Shown: piece after piece, positions 1 to 8,590 of the stretch
Numbering within the stretch: the stretch's first letter is position 1
Layout: each line of letters opens with the position of its first letter
Origin: Halomonas sp. CH40
GTDB taxonomy: Bacteria > Pseudomonadota > Gammaproteobacteria > Pseudomonadales > Halomonadaceae
Assembly: GCA_041875495.1 (NCBI GenBank)
Contig: CP112982.1
Location: 1,178,001 to 1,242,000, forward strand
Reading direction: 5' to 3'
DNA length: 64,000 nucleotides
Position numbers and translations under genes: made by a program
Notes under the pieces: model-generated
Told to the model about the DNA's origin: nothing
Database searches by the model: none
The model's input: the letters and a program-made list of their open reading frames with translations, nothing else

Positions 1-438
1 GAGTTCAACTGCCGTTTCGGAGACCCGGAAACCCAGCCGATCATGCTGCGCCTGACGTCTGATTTTGCTGAGCTTTGCCTGGCCGGTGCTGAAGGCAAGC
101 TTGCCGGATGTGTCTGTGAATGGGATCCGCGTGCCGCAGTGGGGGTCGTCATGGCTGCGGGTGGCTACCCCGGCAGCTATCGCAAGGGCGATGTGATTGA
201 GGGAGTGGATGCTGCCGAACAGCGTGGCTGCAAGGTGTTTCATGCGGGCACGGCACTGTCAGCGGAGGGTGATGTCACCACGGCCGGTGGGCGTGTCCTG
301 TGTGTTACCGCACTGGGCGAAAGCGTTTCCCAGGCGCAGCAGCTCGCCTACCAGGGCGTTGCCGAGATTCGTTGGGAGGGTGCCGAATACCGTTCGGACA
401 TTGCCTACCGGGCCATTACCCGCGAGCAGTCTCATTGA
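1..438 (+). CDS. purD: Phosphoribosylamine-glycine ligase, C-terminal part (partial)
   Basis: The open frame enters from the left edge, so only the last 145 residues are present. It begins in the ATP-grasp domain, where the motif NCRFGDPETQ (residues 3-12 of the fragment) is the conserved PurD metal/ATP-site segment, and continues through the C-terminal domain with GGYPGSYRKGD and RVLCVTALG. PurD joins phosphoribosylamine and glycine with ATP to form GAR, the second step of purine synthesis. The frame stops with TGA at 436-438. The N-terminal two thirds lie outside the window. Identification is by recognised family motifs and is secure. Confidence 0.95.
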   Translation, partial: EFNCRFGDPETQPIMLRLTSDFAELCLAGAEGKLAGCVCEWDPRAAVGVVMAAGGYPGSYRKGDVIEGVDAAEQRGCKVFHAGTALSAEGDVTTAGGRVLCVTALGESVSQAQQLAYQGVAEIRWEGAEYRSDIAYRAITREQSH

Positions 439-510
439 TGACATGATTTTAACCTGCCAGACGTCGCCGCTGATCCTGTCAGACTGGACGTATCAAATGG
501 AGCCTGAAAA

Positions 511-951
511 ATGGAGCGTGTAAAGCTCGACTTTCCCACTGATGCGGTGATCCATCATCATTCGATCAGTGTGCGGGTGACGGATATGAACTATGGCCGT
601 CATCTTGGCCATGATGCTTTGGTATCCCTGCTGCATGAGGCCCGTTTGCAGGCGCTGATGGCTCTGGGGTTTCCCGAGTGGGATCTGGCAGGCTACCCAA
701 GCGTGGTGGCGGATCTGGCCGTGCAGTATCAAAGCGAAGCGCGCTGCCCTGATGTCCTGGTGGTTGAGACCGCAATCCCTAATCCGCTGGGGAAGGCGCT
801 GAGCGTCTATCACCGTGTGCTGGCGGATGAAGGTGCGCGGCTGGTCGCAACGGCACGCCTTAACCTCTTGGTGATCGACCCTGCCGAAGGCCGCCCGGTG
901 GCGGTGCCGGCTGAGGTTGTTCAGGCCCTGGCAAAAGCGAGACTCTGCTGA
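511..951 (+). CDS. Acyl-CoA thioesterase, 4HBT hotdog family
   Basis: The protein has 146 residues, the normal length for a single hotdog-fold thioesterase. Residues 20-45 carry VRVTDMNYGRHLGH and then a helix with HEARL, matching the YbgC/FadM-type pattern in which an Asp near the start of the fold is catalytic. Proteins of this family hydrolyse acyl-CoA thioesters in the cytoplasm; the substrate cannot be read from the sequence. A GGAG about eight bases upstream supports the ATG at 511. Its TGA shares one base with the ATG of the next gene, so the two are probably translationally coupled. Confidence 0.85.
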   Translation: MERVKLDFPTDAVIHHHSISVRVTDMNYGRHLGHDALVSLLHEARLQALMALGFPEWDLAGYPSVVADLAVQYQSEARCPDVLVVETAIPNPLGKALSVYHRVLADEGARLVATARLNLLVIDPAEGRPVAVPAEVVQALAKARLC

Positions 952-1823
952 TGTCCCGCGAGTATCCGATCATCTCTGTCACGGGGTCCTCTGGGGCGGG
1001 TACCACCACAGTGCGGCGCAGCTTTGAGCGCATGTTCCAGCGTGAGGATGTGCATGCGGCCATGGTGGATGGCGATGCCTTCCACCGTTATACCCGTAAA
1101 GAGCTGCACCGCATGTTTCGCGAAGAGCCGGAGCGCAAGGATGAACTCTCGCACTTTGCGGTGGAGGCCAACCTGCTTGATCGTCTTGAGGGGCTGTTCA
1201 GCGAATACGGTGAACACGGCACGGGGCAGTTCCGTCACTATATCCACGCAGAAGATAAACAGAAGATCGAAGCGGGCTACCGGGTAGGCACCTTTACTGA
1301 ATGGCAGTCGTTACCCTGTGGCACGGATCTGCTGTTTTATGAGGGGTTGCACGGCGGCCTGGTAACGGAAGACTACGATATTGCCCGCCATGTGGATCTG
1401 ATGATTGGTGTGGCGCCGACCATGAACCTGGAGTGGATCCAGAAGATTGACCGCGACACCAAGATGCGCGGTTACTCTCAGGAAGCCGTGATTGACACCA
1501 TTCTGGGGCGCATGGACGATTATGTGCGTTACATCCAACCGCAGTTCTCGCGCACCCATATCAATTTTCAGCGGGTGCCGACGGTGGATACCTCCAACCC
1601 CTTTGAGGTGCAGGATATTCCCACCGATTCGGAGTCCTTTGTGGTTATCCGCTTCCGTGATCCTTCTAAGGTGGATTTTCCCTGGCTGCTGGCGATGATC
1701 CAGGACGCCTTTATGTCCCGCCCGCATACCCTGGTGGTGCCGGGGTCACGAATGTCACTGGCGATGGAACTGATTCTTGCTCCGCTGGTACGTCATTTGC
1801 TCGCCCAGCGGCGTTTTCGCTAA
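951..1823 (+). CDS. prkB: Phosphoribulokinase-family kinase (PrkB type)
   Basis: This 290-residue protein starts with a P-loop, GSSGAGTTT at residues 12-20, followed by VDGDAFHRY and the family sequence around residues 110-150 (a GLHGG motif and a DLMIGVAPTMNLEWIQK stretch). This is the phosphoribulokinase/uridine kinase family, subgroup found in many non-photosynthetic gammaproteobacteria. The reaction assigned to the family is ATP-dependent phosphorylation of ribulose 5-phosphate. No Rubisco gene is visible in this window, so a Calvin-cycle role cannot be assumed and the physiological substrate is open. Its start overlaps the thioesterase stop. Confidence 0.85.
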   Translation: MSREYPIISVTGSSGAGTTTVRRSFERMFQREDVHAAMVDGDAFHRYTRKELHRMFREEPERKDELSHFAVEANLLDRLEGLFSEYGEHGTGQFRHYIHAEDKQKIEAGYRVGTFTEWQSLPCGTDLLFYEGLHGGLVTEDYDIARHVDLMIGVAPTMNLEWIQKIDRDTKMRGYSQEAVIDTILGRMDDYVRYIQPQFSRTHINFQRVPTVDTSNPFEVQDIPTDSESFVVIRFRDPSKVDFPWLLAMIQDAFMSRPHTLVVPGSRMSLAMELILAPLVRHLLAQRRFR

Positions 1824-1891
1824 GCTGGAATCCTTACGCTCGCTGCAACTGCTGACCAATAACCTGCTGTATCCAGATCAAGGAGCTTTCC

Positions 1892-2233
1892 ATGGATTGT
1901 CTGTTCTGCAAAATCATCAAGCGTGAAATACCGGCGGATATCGTTTATGAAGACGATGAGGTGTTGGCCTTTAATGACATCAACCCCCAGGCACCCACGC
2001 ATATCCTGATCATCCCCAAAAAGCATATTGCGACCCTCAATGATATTGAGGAAGCCGATCTGGCCATTATTGGCCGCCTGCAGTACACCGCCGCCAAGCT
2101 GGCTAAAGAAAGAGGCTTTGCCGAAGACGGCTATCGGGTAGTGATGAACTGCAATGAAATGGGTGGCCAGACGGTCTATCACCTCCATATGCACCTGATG
2201 GGCGGACGCGAATTCACTTGGCCAGCAGGCTGA
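1892..2233 (+). CDS. hinT: HIT family purine nucleoside phosphoramidase
   Basis: The protein has 113 residues and ends with the histidine triad H97-L-H99-M-H101 followed by LMGG, the HinT signature. The N-terminal DCLFCKII carries the CxxC pattern often seen in this family. HinT proteins hydrolyse AMP-lysine, AMP-alanine and other adenosine phosphoramidates in the cytoplasm. The start is supported by a strong AAGGAG seven bases before the ATG. It lies 68 bases after prkB in the same direction and may be co-transcribed. Confidence 0.93.
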   Translation: MDCLFCKIIKREIPADIVYEDDEVLAFNDINPQAPTHILIIPKKHIATLNDIEEADLAIIGRLQYTAAKLAKERGFAEDGYRVVMNCNEMGGQTVYHLHMHLMGGREFTWPAG

Positions 2234-2548
2234 TCACGACGTCACGAGGTGGGTAGCCTCCGATACCTTGTCTCTCGGCCAGAGAGGCAATTGGCGATCC
2301 AGTGCTGAGCAGTGCTTGCACTGCTCATTAAAAACAATTCTTTAAACCTAGAAAATATTTGAACTTGAAAACGTCAGTTCACGTTCAGAATGCGACACAG
2401 GGGTATTCTTTAGGCGATCAAGGTCTATTCTTATTTATGAATATAACAAAGCCTTGTCCCACCCCGCAGTCAAAACGCATGCATTACGGTTGGCAGGTCA
2501 ATAATAACAACGCCCATAAGGGCTCCCTTCATAGTAATAGAGGCAGCC
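2234..2548 (+). promoter_or_regulatory. Intergenic region with inverted repeats upstream of the SBP56 gene
   Basis: This 315-base gap holds no convincing gene. At 2306-2327 a perfect 10-bp inverted repeat (TGAGCAGTGC, two-base loop, GCACTGCTCA) could end hinT transcription, although no T-run follows. From about 2330 the DNA becomes clearly A+T-rich. At 2370-2385 AACGT and ACGTT form a short inverted repeat with a six-base spacer, which could be an operator. A promoter for the following gene must lie here, but I cannot assign -35 and -10 boxes with confidence. Confidence 0.45.
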
Positions 2549-3949
2549 ATGACTCTAAGACCCGATCCTACCTTTCACGCCACCGCCCAGCTGGCGATGC
2601 AGGCCCCCACCGAGAAATACGGCTTCACTGTCATGTTGAGCCCAGATGGTTCTCAGCCGGATGGTATCGCTGTGGTGGACCTTGACCCAGATTCCGACCA
2701 TTACGGCACTATCATCAACACCCTTGTCATGCCCTATACCGGTGACGAGTTCCATCATTTTGGCTGGAACGCCTGCTCATCTTCTCTGTCGCCCTTGAGC
2801 GGCCATGCCTTTCTTGAGCGCCGCTATCTGATTGTGCCTGGCATTCGTTCATCGCGGATTTACGTCATTGATGTCAAGAACCCTGTAAATCCTGAAATTC
2901 ACAAGATCATCGAACCGGAAGAGGTCTTTGCCAAGACCGGCTATTCGCGTCCGCACACTATTCACTGCGGCCCAGAGGGCATTTACGTTTCTACTCTGGG
3001 AGGCGGCGGCGAGGACGGCACAGACGGCCCTCCTGGCATCTTCATCATGGACTGTCAGACCTTCGAGATCATTGGCCGCTATGAGATGGATCGTGGCAAG
3101 CAGGACAAACACTATGACTTCTGGTGGAATCTGCCCCAGGATTACATGGTGAGTTCGGAGTGGGGCTTGCCGCCGCAGTTTGAGAACGGTCTGGTTCCTG
3201 AAGACCTGCTGTCGAACAAGTACGGTCACTCGATCCACTTCTGGGATCTGCGTCGGCGCAAGAATATCCAGACCATGGATTTCGGCGAAAACTATCAGAT
3301 GGCGCTTGAGATTCGCCCCGCTCATGATCCCAAGAAATCCTACGGGTTCTGCGGCGTGGTGGTCGACACCCAGACATTACAGGGCGTGGTCTTTACCTGG
3401 TGGCGGGGTGAGGACGGTACCTGGCAATCGAAGAAAACCATCACTATAGATCCACGCCCGGAAAAAGCTGAAAATCTGCCGCCGCTGCTGAAAGGCTTTG
3501 AAGCGGTTCCGCCGTTGGTCACCGATATCGACCTCAGTCTGGATGATAAATACCTCTATGTGCCCTGTTTCGGCCTGGGCGAAGTGCATCAGTATGATGT
3601 CACCGACCCCCTGAACCCGGTATTCGTCGACAAGATCGAGCTGGGTGGCATCGGGCGCGGCACCCGGCATCCCAGTGGCAATGATTTTGTCTTCGGCCCT
3701 CAGATGGTAGAGATCAGCCGCGATGGCAAGCGTGTCTACTTTACCAATTCACTGTATTCGAGCTGGGACGACCAGTTCTATCCGGGAGAAGAAGGCGGCC
3801 AGATGGTCATGGCGCGGGCCGGTGAAAATGGCGGGCTGACACTCGATGAGGACTTCTACATCGATTTCCCGGCGGGCTATCGGGCTCACCAGATTCGTCT
3901 GGAAGGCGGCGACTGCTCTACTGACAGCTTCTGCTATCCCAACGTCTGA
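2549..3949 (+). CDS. Selenium-binding protein 56 family / methanethiol oxidase homologue
   Basis: The 466-residue protein matches the SBP56/SELENBP1 family along its whole length. Residues 69-79 read HHFGWNACSSS, the counterpart of the human HHSGWNTCSSC segment, with Cys76 at the position of the selenium-binding cysteine and the second cysteine replaced by serine. The last part, AHQIRLEGGDCSTD, matches the family C-terminus. Members studied in bacteria and humans oxidise methanethiol to formaldehyde, hydrogen sulfide and hydrogen peroxide and use a metal (copper in the bacterial enzyme). I see no signal peptide at the N-terminus. The stop codon is followed with no gap by the ATG of the next gene, which suggests coupled expression. 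Confidence 0.9.
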   Translation: MTLRPDPTFHATAQLAMQAPTEKYGFTVMLSPDGSQPDGIAVVDLDPDSDHYGTIINTLVMPYTGDEFHHFGWNACSSSLSPLSGHAFLERRYLIVPGIRSSRIYVIDVKNPVNPEIHKIIEPEEVFAKTGYSRPHTIHCGPEGIYVSTLGGGGEDGTDGPPGIFIMDCQTFEIIGRYEMDRGKQDKHYDFWWNLPQDYMVSSEWGLPPQFENGLVPEDLLSNKYGHSIHFWDLRRRKNIQTMDFGENYQMALEIRPAHDPKKSYGFCGVVVDTQTLQGVVFTWWRGEDGTWQSKKTITIDPRPEKAENLPPLLKGFEAVPPLVTDIDLSLDDKYLYVPCFGLGEVHQYDVTDPLNPVFVDKIELGGIGRGTRHPSGNDFVFGPQMVEISRDGKRVYFTNSLYSSWDDQFYPGEEGGQMVMARAGENGGLTLDEDFYIDFPAGYRAHQIRLEGGDCSTDSFCYPNV

Positions 3950-4621
3950 ATGGGCGTTAGTACTGACACCGCGATGGCGCTGTGGGGAGCGGTGATCTTT
4001 TCAGGGATCTACCACGGTATTAACCCCGGCATGGGCTGGCCGCTTGCCGTTTCGGCCGGGCTTATGGAAGGCAACCGCCGCGCCATGCTTAAGGCCATTG
4101 GGGCATTGGCCGTTGGTCATTTGCTGGCCATGCTGGCGATCCTTCTGCCGTTTTCAATGCTAAGTGCCCTGGTGATCTGGGAAACCCAGATCCGCGTGAT
4201 GGCAGGGGCGGTGGTGGTAATCATGGGGGTGTATCTGCTGATCAATCGCCGCCATCCAAGGTTTCTGGCCAGGGTGGCGCCTAGCCGCCTGGTGCTGTGG
4301 TCGTTCCTCGCGGCCATGGCACATGGTGCTGGCCTGATGCTGGTGCCCATCTACCTAGGTATGTGCAGCGTTGCTCCCAGTGATGGCGGCCACGTTGCGG
4401 CCGAAGCGCTTATGAACCAGAACCTTCAGTCAGCCTTCCTGGTGGCGCTGGCGCATACTGCTGCCATGACCCTTGCGGGTGGTATCATTGCCGCCGCCAT
4501 TTATTTCTACTTCGGCCTCAAATTTTTGTCGCGCACCTGGTTCAATCTGGATGTGGTCTGGGCACTTAGCCTGGTGCTGGTTGGCGCTTTCGGAATTTAT
4601 TCTGCGCTGAATGGACACTAG
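3950..4621 (+). CDS. Polytopic membrane protein coupled to SBP56 gene; possible metal transporter
   Basis: The 223-residue protein has about six hydrophobic segments. The first half contains YHGINPGMGW (residues 22-31) and later GHLLA, and the second half contains AHGAG and ALAHTAAM. Histidines inside membrane segments in two related halves recall the NicO/UreH-type nickel and cobalt transporters, although the canonical HxxxxDH motif is not present. The ATG begins on the base after the SBP56 stop, so both are read from one message. A role in supplying a metal to, or working beside, the SBP56 enzyme is my inference. The last four bases overlap the end of the opposing SDR gene. Confidence 0.7.
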   Translation: MGVSTDTAMALWGAVIFSGIYHGINPGMGWPLAVSAGLMEGNRRAMLKAIGALAVGHLLAMLAILLPFSMLSALVIWETQIRVMAGAVVVIMGVYLLINRRHPRFLARVAPSRLVLWSFLAAMAHGAGLMLVPIYLGMCSVAPSDGGHVAAEALMNQNLQSAFLVALAHTAAMTLAGGIIAAAIYFYFGLKFLSRTWFNLDVVWALSLVLVGAFGIYSALNGH

Positions 4622-5484
4622 CTACGCTCAGCACGCGTTGAGCCCAGCAAGACGGCATCCATACCTCGGCTCGTCAGTATGCGTCTTAATACTGTGAAGA
4701 TTCTGGTCGGCAAGGTGACAGCGTAGCGAGCCTTTGGGCGTGGGTGCTCGAGTGCGTGAATCAATCGGTCAACGACAGCATCAGGTTCAAGGGTGAAGGG
4801 CGTCTTGCCTCCGCCTGCCCCTGCCAATCGGGCTTCAACTTTCCGATAGGTGGAGGCGTGAGCACTATGAGCAGTATCAATGTTGGCCTGAAATGCGCGA
4901 TAGGCATTATCACGAAAACGGCTGTTGATCGGGCCAGGCTGGATCAGGCTGACATGGATGCCACTGCCATAAAGTTCCAGGCGCAGGGTGTCGGTCAGCC
5001 CTTCAAGAGCAAATTTTGAGCATACATAAGCGCCCCGATAAGGCAGTGCAGCAAACCCCAGTACGGAACTGTTCTGCACAATTCGGCCGTGGCCCTGGGC
5101 GCGCATCATCGGCAGCACCCGAGCAGTCAGTTCATGGGTGCCCAGCAGGTTGACCTCGAGCTGTTGGCGTAGCACGTCTCGGCTCAGGTCTTCTACTGCT
5201 CCTGGCTGGCCGTAGGCGCCGTTATTGAAAAGTGCATCGAGCTTGCCTCCGGTTCGCTTCATCAGTTCTGCCACACCGGCTTCGATCGAGGCGCTGTCGG
5301 CAAGATCAATCTGAAAGGCTTCGAGGCCTTCTTGCGTTAATCGTTGCACGTCGGCGGGTTGTCTGGCGGTTGCCAGCACTCGCCAGCCACGTGATTGAAT
5401 GGTGTGCGCAGCGGCGTGACCAATGCCGCTTGAGCAACCTGTGATCAAAAGAGTGGGTGGCGAACCTGTTTGCTTGTCAGCCAT
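4618..5484 (-). CDS. Short-chain dehydrogenase/reductase
   Basis: A classical SDR of 288 residues. The cofactor motif TGCSSGIG lies at residues 15-22, the structural NNGAYG motif near 87, and the catalytic Ser with YVCSK (Tyr-x3-Lys) near 150-160. The family uses NAD(H) or NADP(H) to oxidise or reduce small alcohols and ketones in the cytoplasm; the C-terminal half looks like the 17-beta-hydroxysteroid-dehydrogenase-like bacterial SDRs, whose substrates are mostly unknown. It runs against the membrane protein gene with a four-base overlap of the 3' ends and appears to be transcribed alone. Confidence 0.88.
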   Translation of the reverse strand: MADKQTGSPPTLLITGCSSGIGHAAAHTIQSRGWRVLATARQPADVQRLTQEGLEAFQIDLADSASIEAGVAELMKRTGGKLDALFNNGAYGQPGAVEDLSRDVLRQQLEVNLLGTHELTARVLPMMRAQGHGRIVQNSSVLGFAALPYRGAYVCSKFALEGLTDTLRLELYGSGIHVSLIQPGPINSRFRDNAYRAFQANIDTAHSAHASTYRKVEARLAGAGGGKTPFTLEPDAVVDRLIHALEHPRPKARYAVTLPTRIFTVLRRILTSRGMDAVLLGSTRAERS

Positions 5485-5545
5485 AGGAAACTCCCTGGAG
5501 GGTGGGTACCAAAGGCGTCAGTAGTCCAATGGGACGTAAAGTCAG

Positions 5546-5600
5546 CATTAAAAAAAGCACCCCGGTGTCCTGTTCCTGACGGGAAGAAGGGCCGGGGTGC
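5546..5600 (-). terminator. Intrinsic terminator of ettA
   Basis: Arms GCACCCCGG (5557-5565) and CCGGGGTGC (5592-5600) form a nine-base-pair stem. Read on the minus strand it is followed directly by a run of six T. It lies 29 bases after the ettA stop. Confidence 0.85.
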
Positions 5601-5628
5601 CAGTCAGCAGTAGTGTCAAACGCCTGGA

Positions 5629-7290
5629 TCAGGCGTCGATACGCTTGTACTTCATGCGTTTCGGGGTGTCGTTGCCGACGCGTTTCTTGTGATCTTCTTC
5701 ATATTCGGTGTAGTTACCGTCAAAGAACACCACCTGAGAATCCCCTTCGAACGCCAGAATATGGGTGGCGATGCGGTCAAGGAACCAACGGTCGTGCGAG
5801 ATCACCATGGCACAGCCAGGGAAGGCCAGCAGGGCTTCTTCCAGGGCGCGCAGGGTTTCAATATCCAGGTCGTTGGAAGGTTCGTCCAACAGCAGCACGT
5901 TGGCGCCCTGTTTCAGGGTCTGTGCCAGCTGCAGACGTCCACGTTCACCGCCGGAAAGTTCATCCAGGCGCTTTTGCTGATCATTACCCTTGAAGTTGAA
6001 ACGCCCGACGTAAGCGCGCGACGCTACTTCATAGCCGTTGATATTGAGAATATCCTGGCCCCCTGATACAGCTTCCCAAACGGTCTGCTTGTCATCCAGA
6101 GCATCGCGAAGCTGTTCAACGTAAGCGATGTCGACGGTTTCACCGATCACCACTTCGCCGGCATCGGGCTGTTCCTGGCCGGTAATCAACTTGAACAGCG
6201 TCGATTTACCCGCACCGTTGCCGCCAACAATACCGACAATGGCGCCGGGCGGAATGGTAAATGACAGGTCTTCGTAGAGCAGCTTGTCATCAAAGCGCTT
6301 GGTGACATTGTGGAACTCGATGACCTTGTCACCCAGGCGTGGGCCAGGCGGAATATAGATCTCGTTGGTCTCGTTACGCTTCTGGAAATCTCCGGACTGC
6401 ATTTCCTCAAAGCGGTTGAGGCGCGCCTTGCTTTTGGCCTGACGCCCTTTGGCGTTGGAGCGCACCCACTCAAGCTCCTGCTTGATGGCTTTCTGGCGCG
6501 AGGCTTCCTGCTTGGCTTCCTGATTAAGACGCTGATCTTTCTGTTCGAGCCACTGAGAGTAGTTGCCTTCAAACGGAATGCCCTGGCCGCGGTCAAGTTC
6601 AAGAATCCAGCCGGCCACGTTATCCAGGAAGTAACGGTCGTGGGTAATGGCGACGACAGTGCCGCTATAATCGTGCAGGAAGCGTTCCAGCCAGGCGACG
6701 GATTCGGCGTCAAGGTGGTTGGTTGGCTCGTCAATCAGCAGCATGTCCGGGTTTGAGAGCAGCAGACGGCACAGGGCTACCCGGCGGCGCTCACCGCCCG
6801 ATAGATTACCGACCCTGGCTTCCCACGGCGGTAGACGTAGCGCCTCGGAGGCAACGTCCAGCTTGCGCTCCATGTTATGCGCATCAGCGGCCTCGATCAT
6901 GTTTTCAAGGCGTGCCTGTTCGCTGGCCAGGGCATCAAAATCGGCGTCCGGCTCGGCATAGGCGGCATAAACGGCATCGAGCTGTTCCTGGGCTTCTTTC
7001 AGGGCGCCCAAGGCTTCCTCGACGGCATCGCGGACGTTCTTGTCGTCATCCAGCTCCGGCTCCTGGGGAAGATAGCCGACATTGATGCCTGACATCGGGC
7101 GGGCTTCGCCTTCAAACTCCTGGTCAACACCGGCCATGATGCGCAGCAGGGTTGATTTACCCGCGCCGTTCAGGCCGAGCACACCAATCTTGGCGCCAGG
7201 GAAGAAGGACAGTGAGATATCTTTAAGAATCTGTTTCTTGGGCGGCACGATTTTGCCGACCCGGTTCATGGTAAATACGTATTGCGCCAT
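5629..7290 (-). CDS. ettA: Energy-dependent translational throttle protein EttA (ABC-F)
   Basis: The 553-residue protein has two ABC ATPase domains and no membrane segment, as in ABC-F translation factors. The first P-loop is GLNGAGKST at residues 39-47 with signature [11 protein letters not shown] and IDEPTNHLD; the second P-loop is GGNGAGKST near 355 with [13 protein letters not shown] and LDEPSNDLD. The basic, arm-containing linker lies between them. EttA binds the ribosomal E site and gates entry into elongation according to the ATP/ADP ratio. Length and motif variants (DEPSNDLD) fit EttA better than Uup or YheS. It is monocistronic, with its own terminator. Confidence 0.95.
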   Translation of the reverse strand: MAQYVFTMNRVGKIVPPKKQILKDISLSFFPGAKIGVLGLNGAGKSTLLRIMAGVDQEFEGEARPMSGINVGYLPQEPELDDDKNVRDAVEEALGALKEAQEQLDAVYAAYAEPDADFDALASEQARLENMIEAADAHNMERKLDVASEALRLPPWEARVGNLSGGERRRVALCRLLLSNPDMLLIDEPTNHLDAESVAWLERFLHDYSGTVVAITHDRYFLDNVAGWILELDRGQGIPFEGNYSQWLEQKDQRLNQEAKQEASRQKAIKQELEWVRSNAKGRQAKSKARLNRFEEMQSGDFQKRNETNEIYIPPGPRLGDKVIEFHNVTKRFDDKLLYEDLSFTIPPGAIVGIVGGNGAGKSTLFKLITGQEQPDAGEVVIGETVDIAYVEQLRDALDDKQTVWEAVSGGQDILNINGYEVASRAYVGRFNFKGNDQQKRLDELSGGERGRLQLAQTLKQGANVLLLDEPSNDLDIETLRALEEALLAFPGCAMVISHDRWFLDRIATHILAFEGDSQVVFFDGNYTEYEEDHKKRVGNDTPKRMKYKRIDA

Positions 7291-7496
7291 GGAAATCCGA
7301 TAGGTTGGGAAATGAAAGTTACTGATTAAACGTTACTGAATAAAAGTCATCGGCTGCTTGATAATCAAAAAGGCTATAAAAGTAAAGCCGTGATACCAAG
7401 CAGATCTCATATGATGATAGTGCCGAGCGTGACTAAAGGCCAGAACCGTATCTCAGAACCGCGCGTTACGCCAGGCAGCAGTAGGGGAGGCGATGC

Positions 7497-7745
7497 TCAG
7501 TCGTCGTCGCTGTACCAATCGTCGTCAAGGGCCTTACGCAGGCGACGCTCTTCAAGCAGGGCCTCAACGCGACGCCGGGCTTTCAGCGTATCGCTTTTGC
7601 TCGAACGGCTGCGTCCGTAATGCTCGTCGTTGACTGCTTCCTGGGAATCCAGGTCATCGCTATCGAGAAAGTCCGAGGAATGATCAGACGGATAGTGGTG
7701 GGTATTACGATCAATGGGGTCACGGCGCATATCGAGGCTCTCCAA
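7497..7745 (-). CDS. Small PA3496-family protein
   Basis: This 82-residue, very charged protein has an acidic N-terminal half and ends in ARRRVEALLEERRLRKALDD followed by acidic residues, which is the hallmark of the PA3496 family described as putative envelope integrity proteins in Pseudomonas. No signal peptide or membrane segment is visible. A GGAGAG five bases before the ATG supports the start. The function is not established. A hairpin (GCCGG-TTTA-CCGGC on the minus strand) lies just before the ribosome binding site. Confidence 0.72.
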   Translation of the reverse strand: MESLDMRRDPIDRNTHHYPSDHSSDFLDSDDLDSQEAVNDEHYGRSRSSKSDTLKARRRVEALLEERRLRKALDDDWYSDDD

Positions 7746-7746
7746 C

Positions 7747-7842
7747 CCAAGCCGGTAAACCGGCAGCTTGAGACTTCACCATGGTGAAGGGCTGTGTCAT
7801 ATAGCGACAGCCACCCATAATGTGGCTGCGTTTATCGCTATA
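7747..7842. repeat. Three consecutive inverted repeats between the LOV gene and the PA3496-like gene
   Basis: Three inverted repeats lie in under 100 bases. GCCGG/CCGGC sit around a four-base loop at 7751-7764. The 14-base palindrome TTCACCATGGTGAA is at 7775-7788. At 7800-7842 TATAGCGA pairs with TCGCTATA, and inside it CAGCCAC (7808-7814) pairs with GTGGCTG (7822-7828). None has a T-run of the kind expected in an ordinary terminator. They could be operators, an RNA structure in the leader of the small gene, or protein-binding cruciforms. Confidence 0.7.
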
Positions 7843-7919
7843 TAACGCCGTCGAGGTTGGAGATCAAGCCCCTGAAGCATTTTTCCTGACAATGGTGGCT
7901 AAATGCACCCTGTCCGTCG

Positions 7920-8360
7920 TCACTGTGGCGTGTCTTCCTGCTGTTTACGCAGGGCATCCAGTGCCATCTGGGCTTCGACCCGTTCCGTGACGTCTTTCTG
8001 AACGCCGATGTAATACATCAGCTTGTCGTCTTCATCGTAAACAGGCGTGATGGACAGCTCATTCCAGAAGGTGCTGCCATCTTTACGGTAATTACGCAGC
8101 ACTTCCCGGGAGGGCCGCCCTTCTTTCAGTGCTTCGCGAATTGCCTGAAGCGCCTCCTGGTCACGGTCGTCATTCTGTAGAAAACGGCAATCGCGATAGA
8201 GGATTTCGTCTGCGCTGTAGCCTGTCAGTCGCTCAAAGCCTTTGTTGACGTAGATCAGAATATTTTCATCGCCTTCCTGTTCGGCAACTACTATGCCGTC
8301 TTCGGAAGCGTCAACAATCCGCTCGAGTAATTCCGGGCTGATCAAGGGAGATCGTTTCAT
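7920..8360 (-). CDS. Short LOV blue-light photoreceptor
   Basis: Starting at the ATG at 8360, which has AGGAAA six bases upstream, the protein has 146 residues and consists of one LOV (PAS) domain with short helical ends. Residues 56-62 read RDCRFLQ, placing the flavin-adduct cysteine at Cys58; Asn90 and Asn100 (in NYRKDG and FWNEL) and Gln121 (in YIGVQKD) are the conserved flavin-contacting residues. The sequence is strikingly close to the short LOV proteins of Pseudomonas putida (PpSB1/SB2-LOV), which have no fused effector and dimerise through the terminal helices. It should bind FMN and form a cysteinyl adduct in blue light. Its downstream partner is unknown. Confidence 0.9.
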   Translation of the reverse strand: MKRSPLISPELLERIVDASEDGIVVAEQEGDENILIYVNKGFERLTGYSADEILYRDCRFLQNDDRDQEALQAIREALKEGRPSREVLRNYRKDGSTFWNELSITPVYDEDDKLMYYIGVQKDVTERVEAQMALDALRKQQEDTPQ

Positions 8361-8590
8361 TAAGAGTTTCCTGTTGCAGCTCCAGTCCTTTCCGCCGACC
8401 ATTTTATGAGTGAGCCATGGCCAGTCGGCACTTCTTTGGGTGCTTGTCGGTTTGTTTAACAGTGTATCAGAACCAGAATAGCAAATGTCGCCTTGTCTGG
8501 CTTGCTTACCCTGCTACCTATATTGTCGAGCTATACTGGGTAATGCAATCCATGCTTGAAGTCTTGACTTGTTGGCAGCCTGTGAAGCCA

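Noticed and set aside
2359..2685. A 108-codon frame starting before the SBP56 gene
   Set aside because: It crosses the SBP56 start in another frame and lies in A+T-rich leader DNA, with no family similarity.
7318..7339. Two copies of GTTACTGA before ettA as a regulatory repeat
   Set aside because: Only eight bases long and in an A+T-rich leader; two copies can occur by chance.
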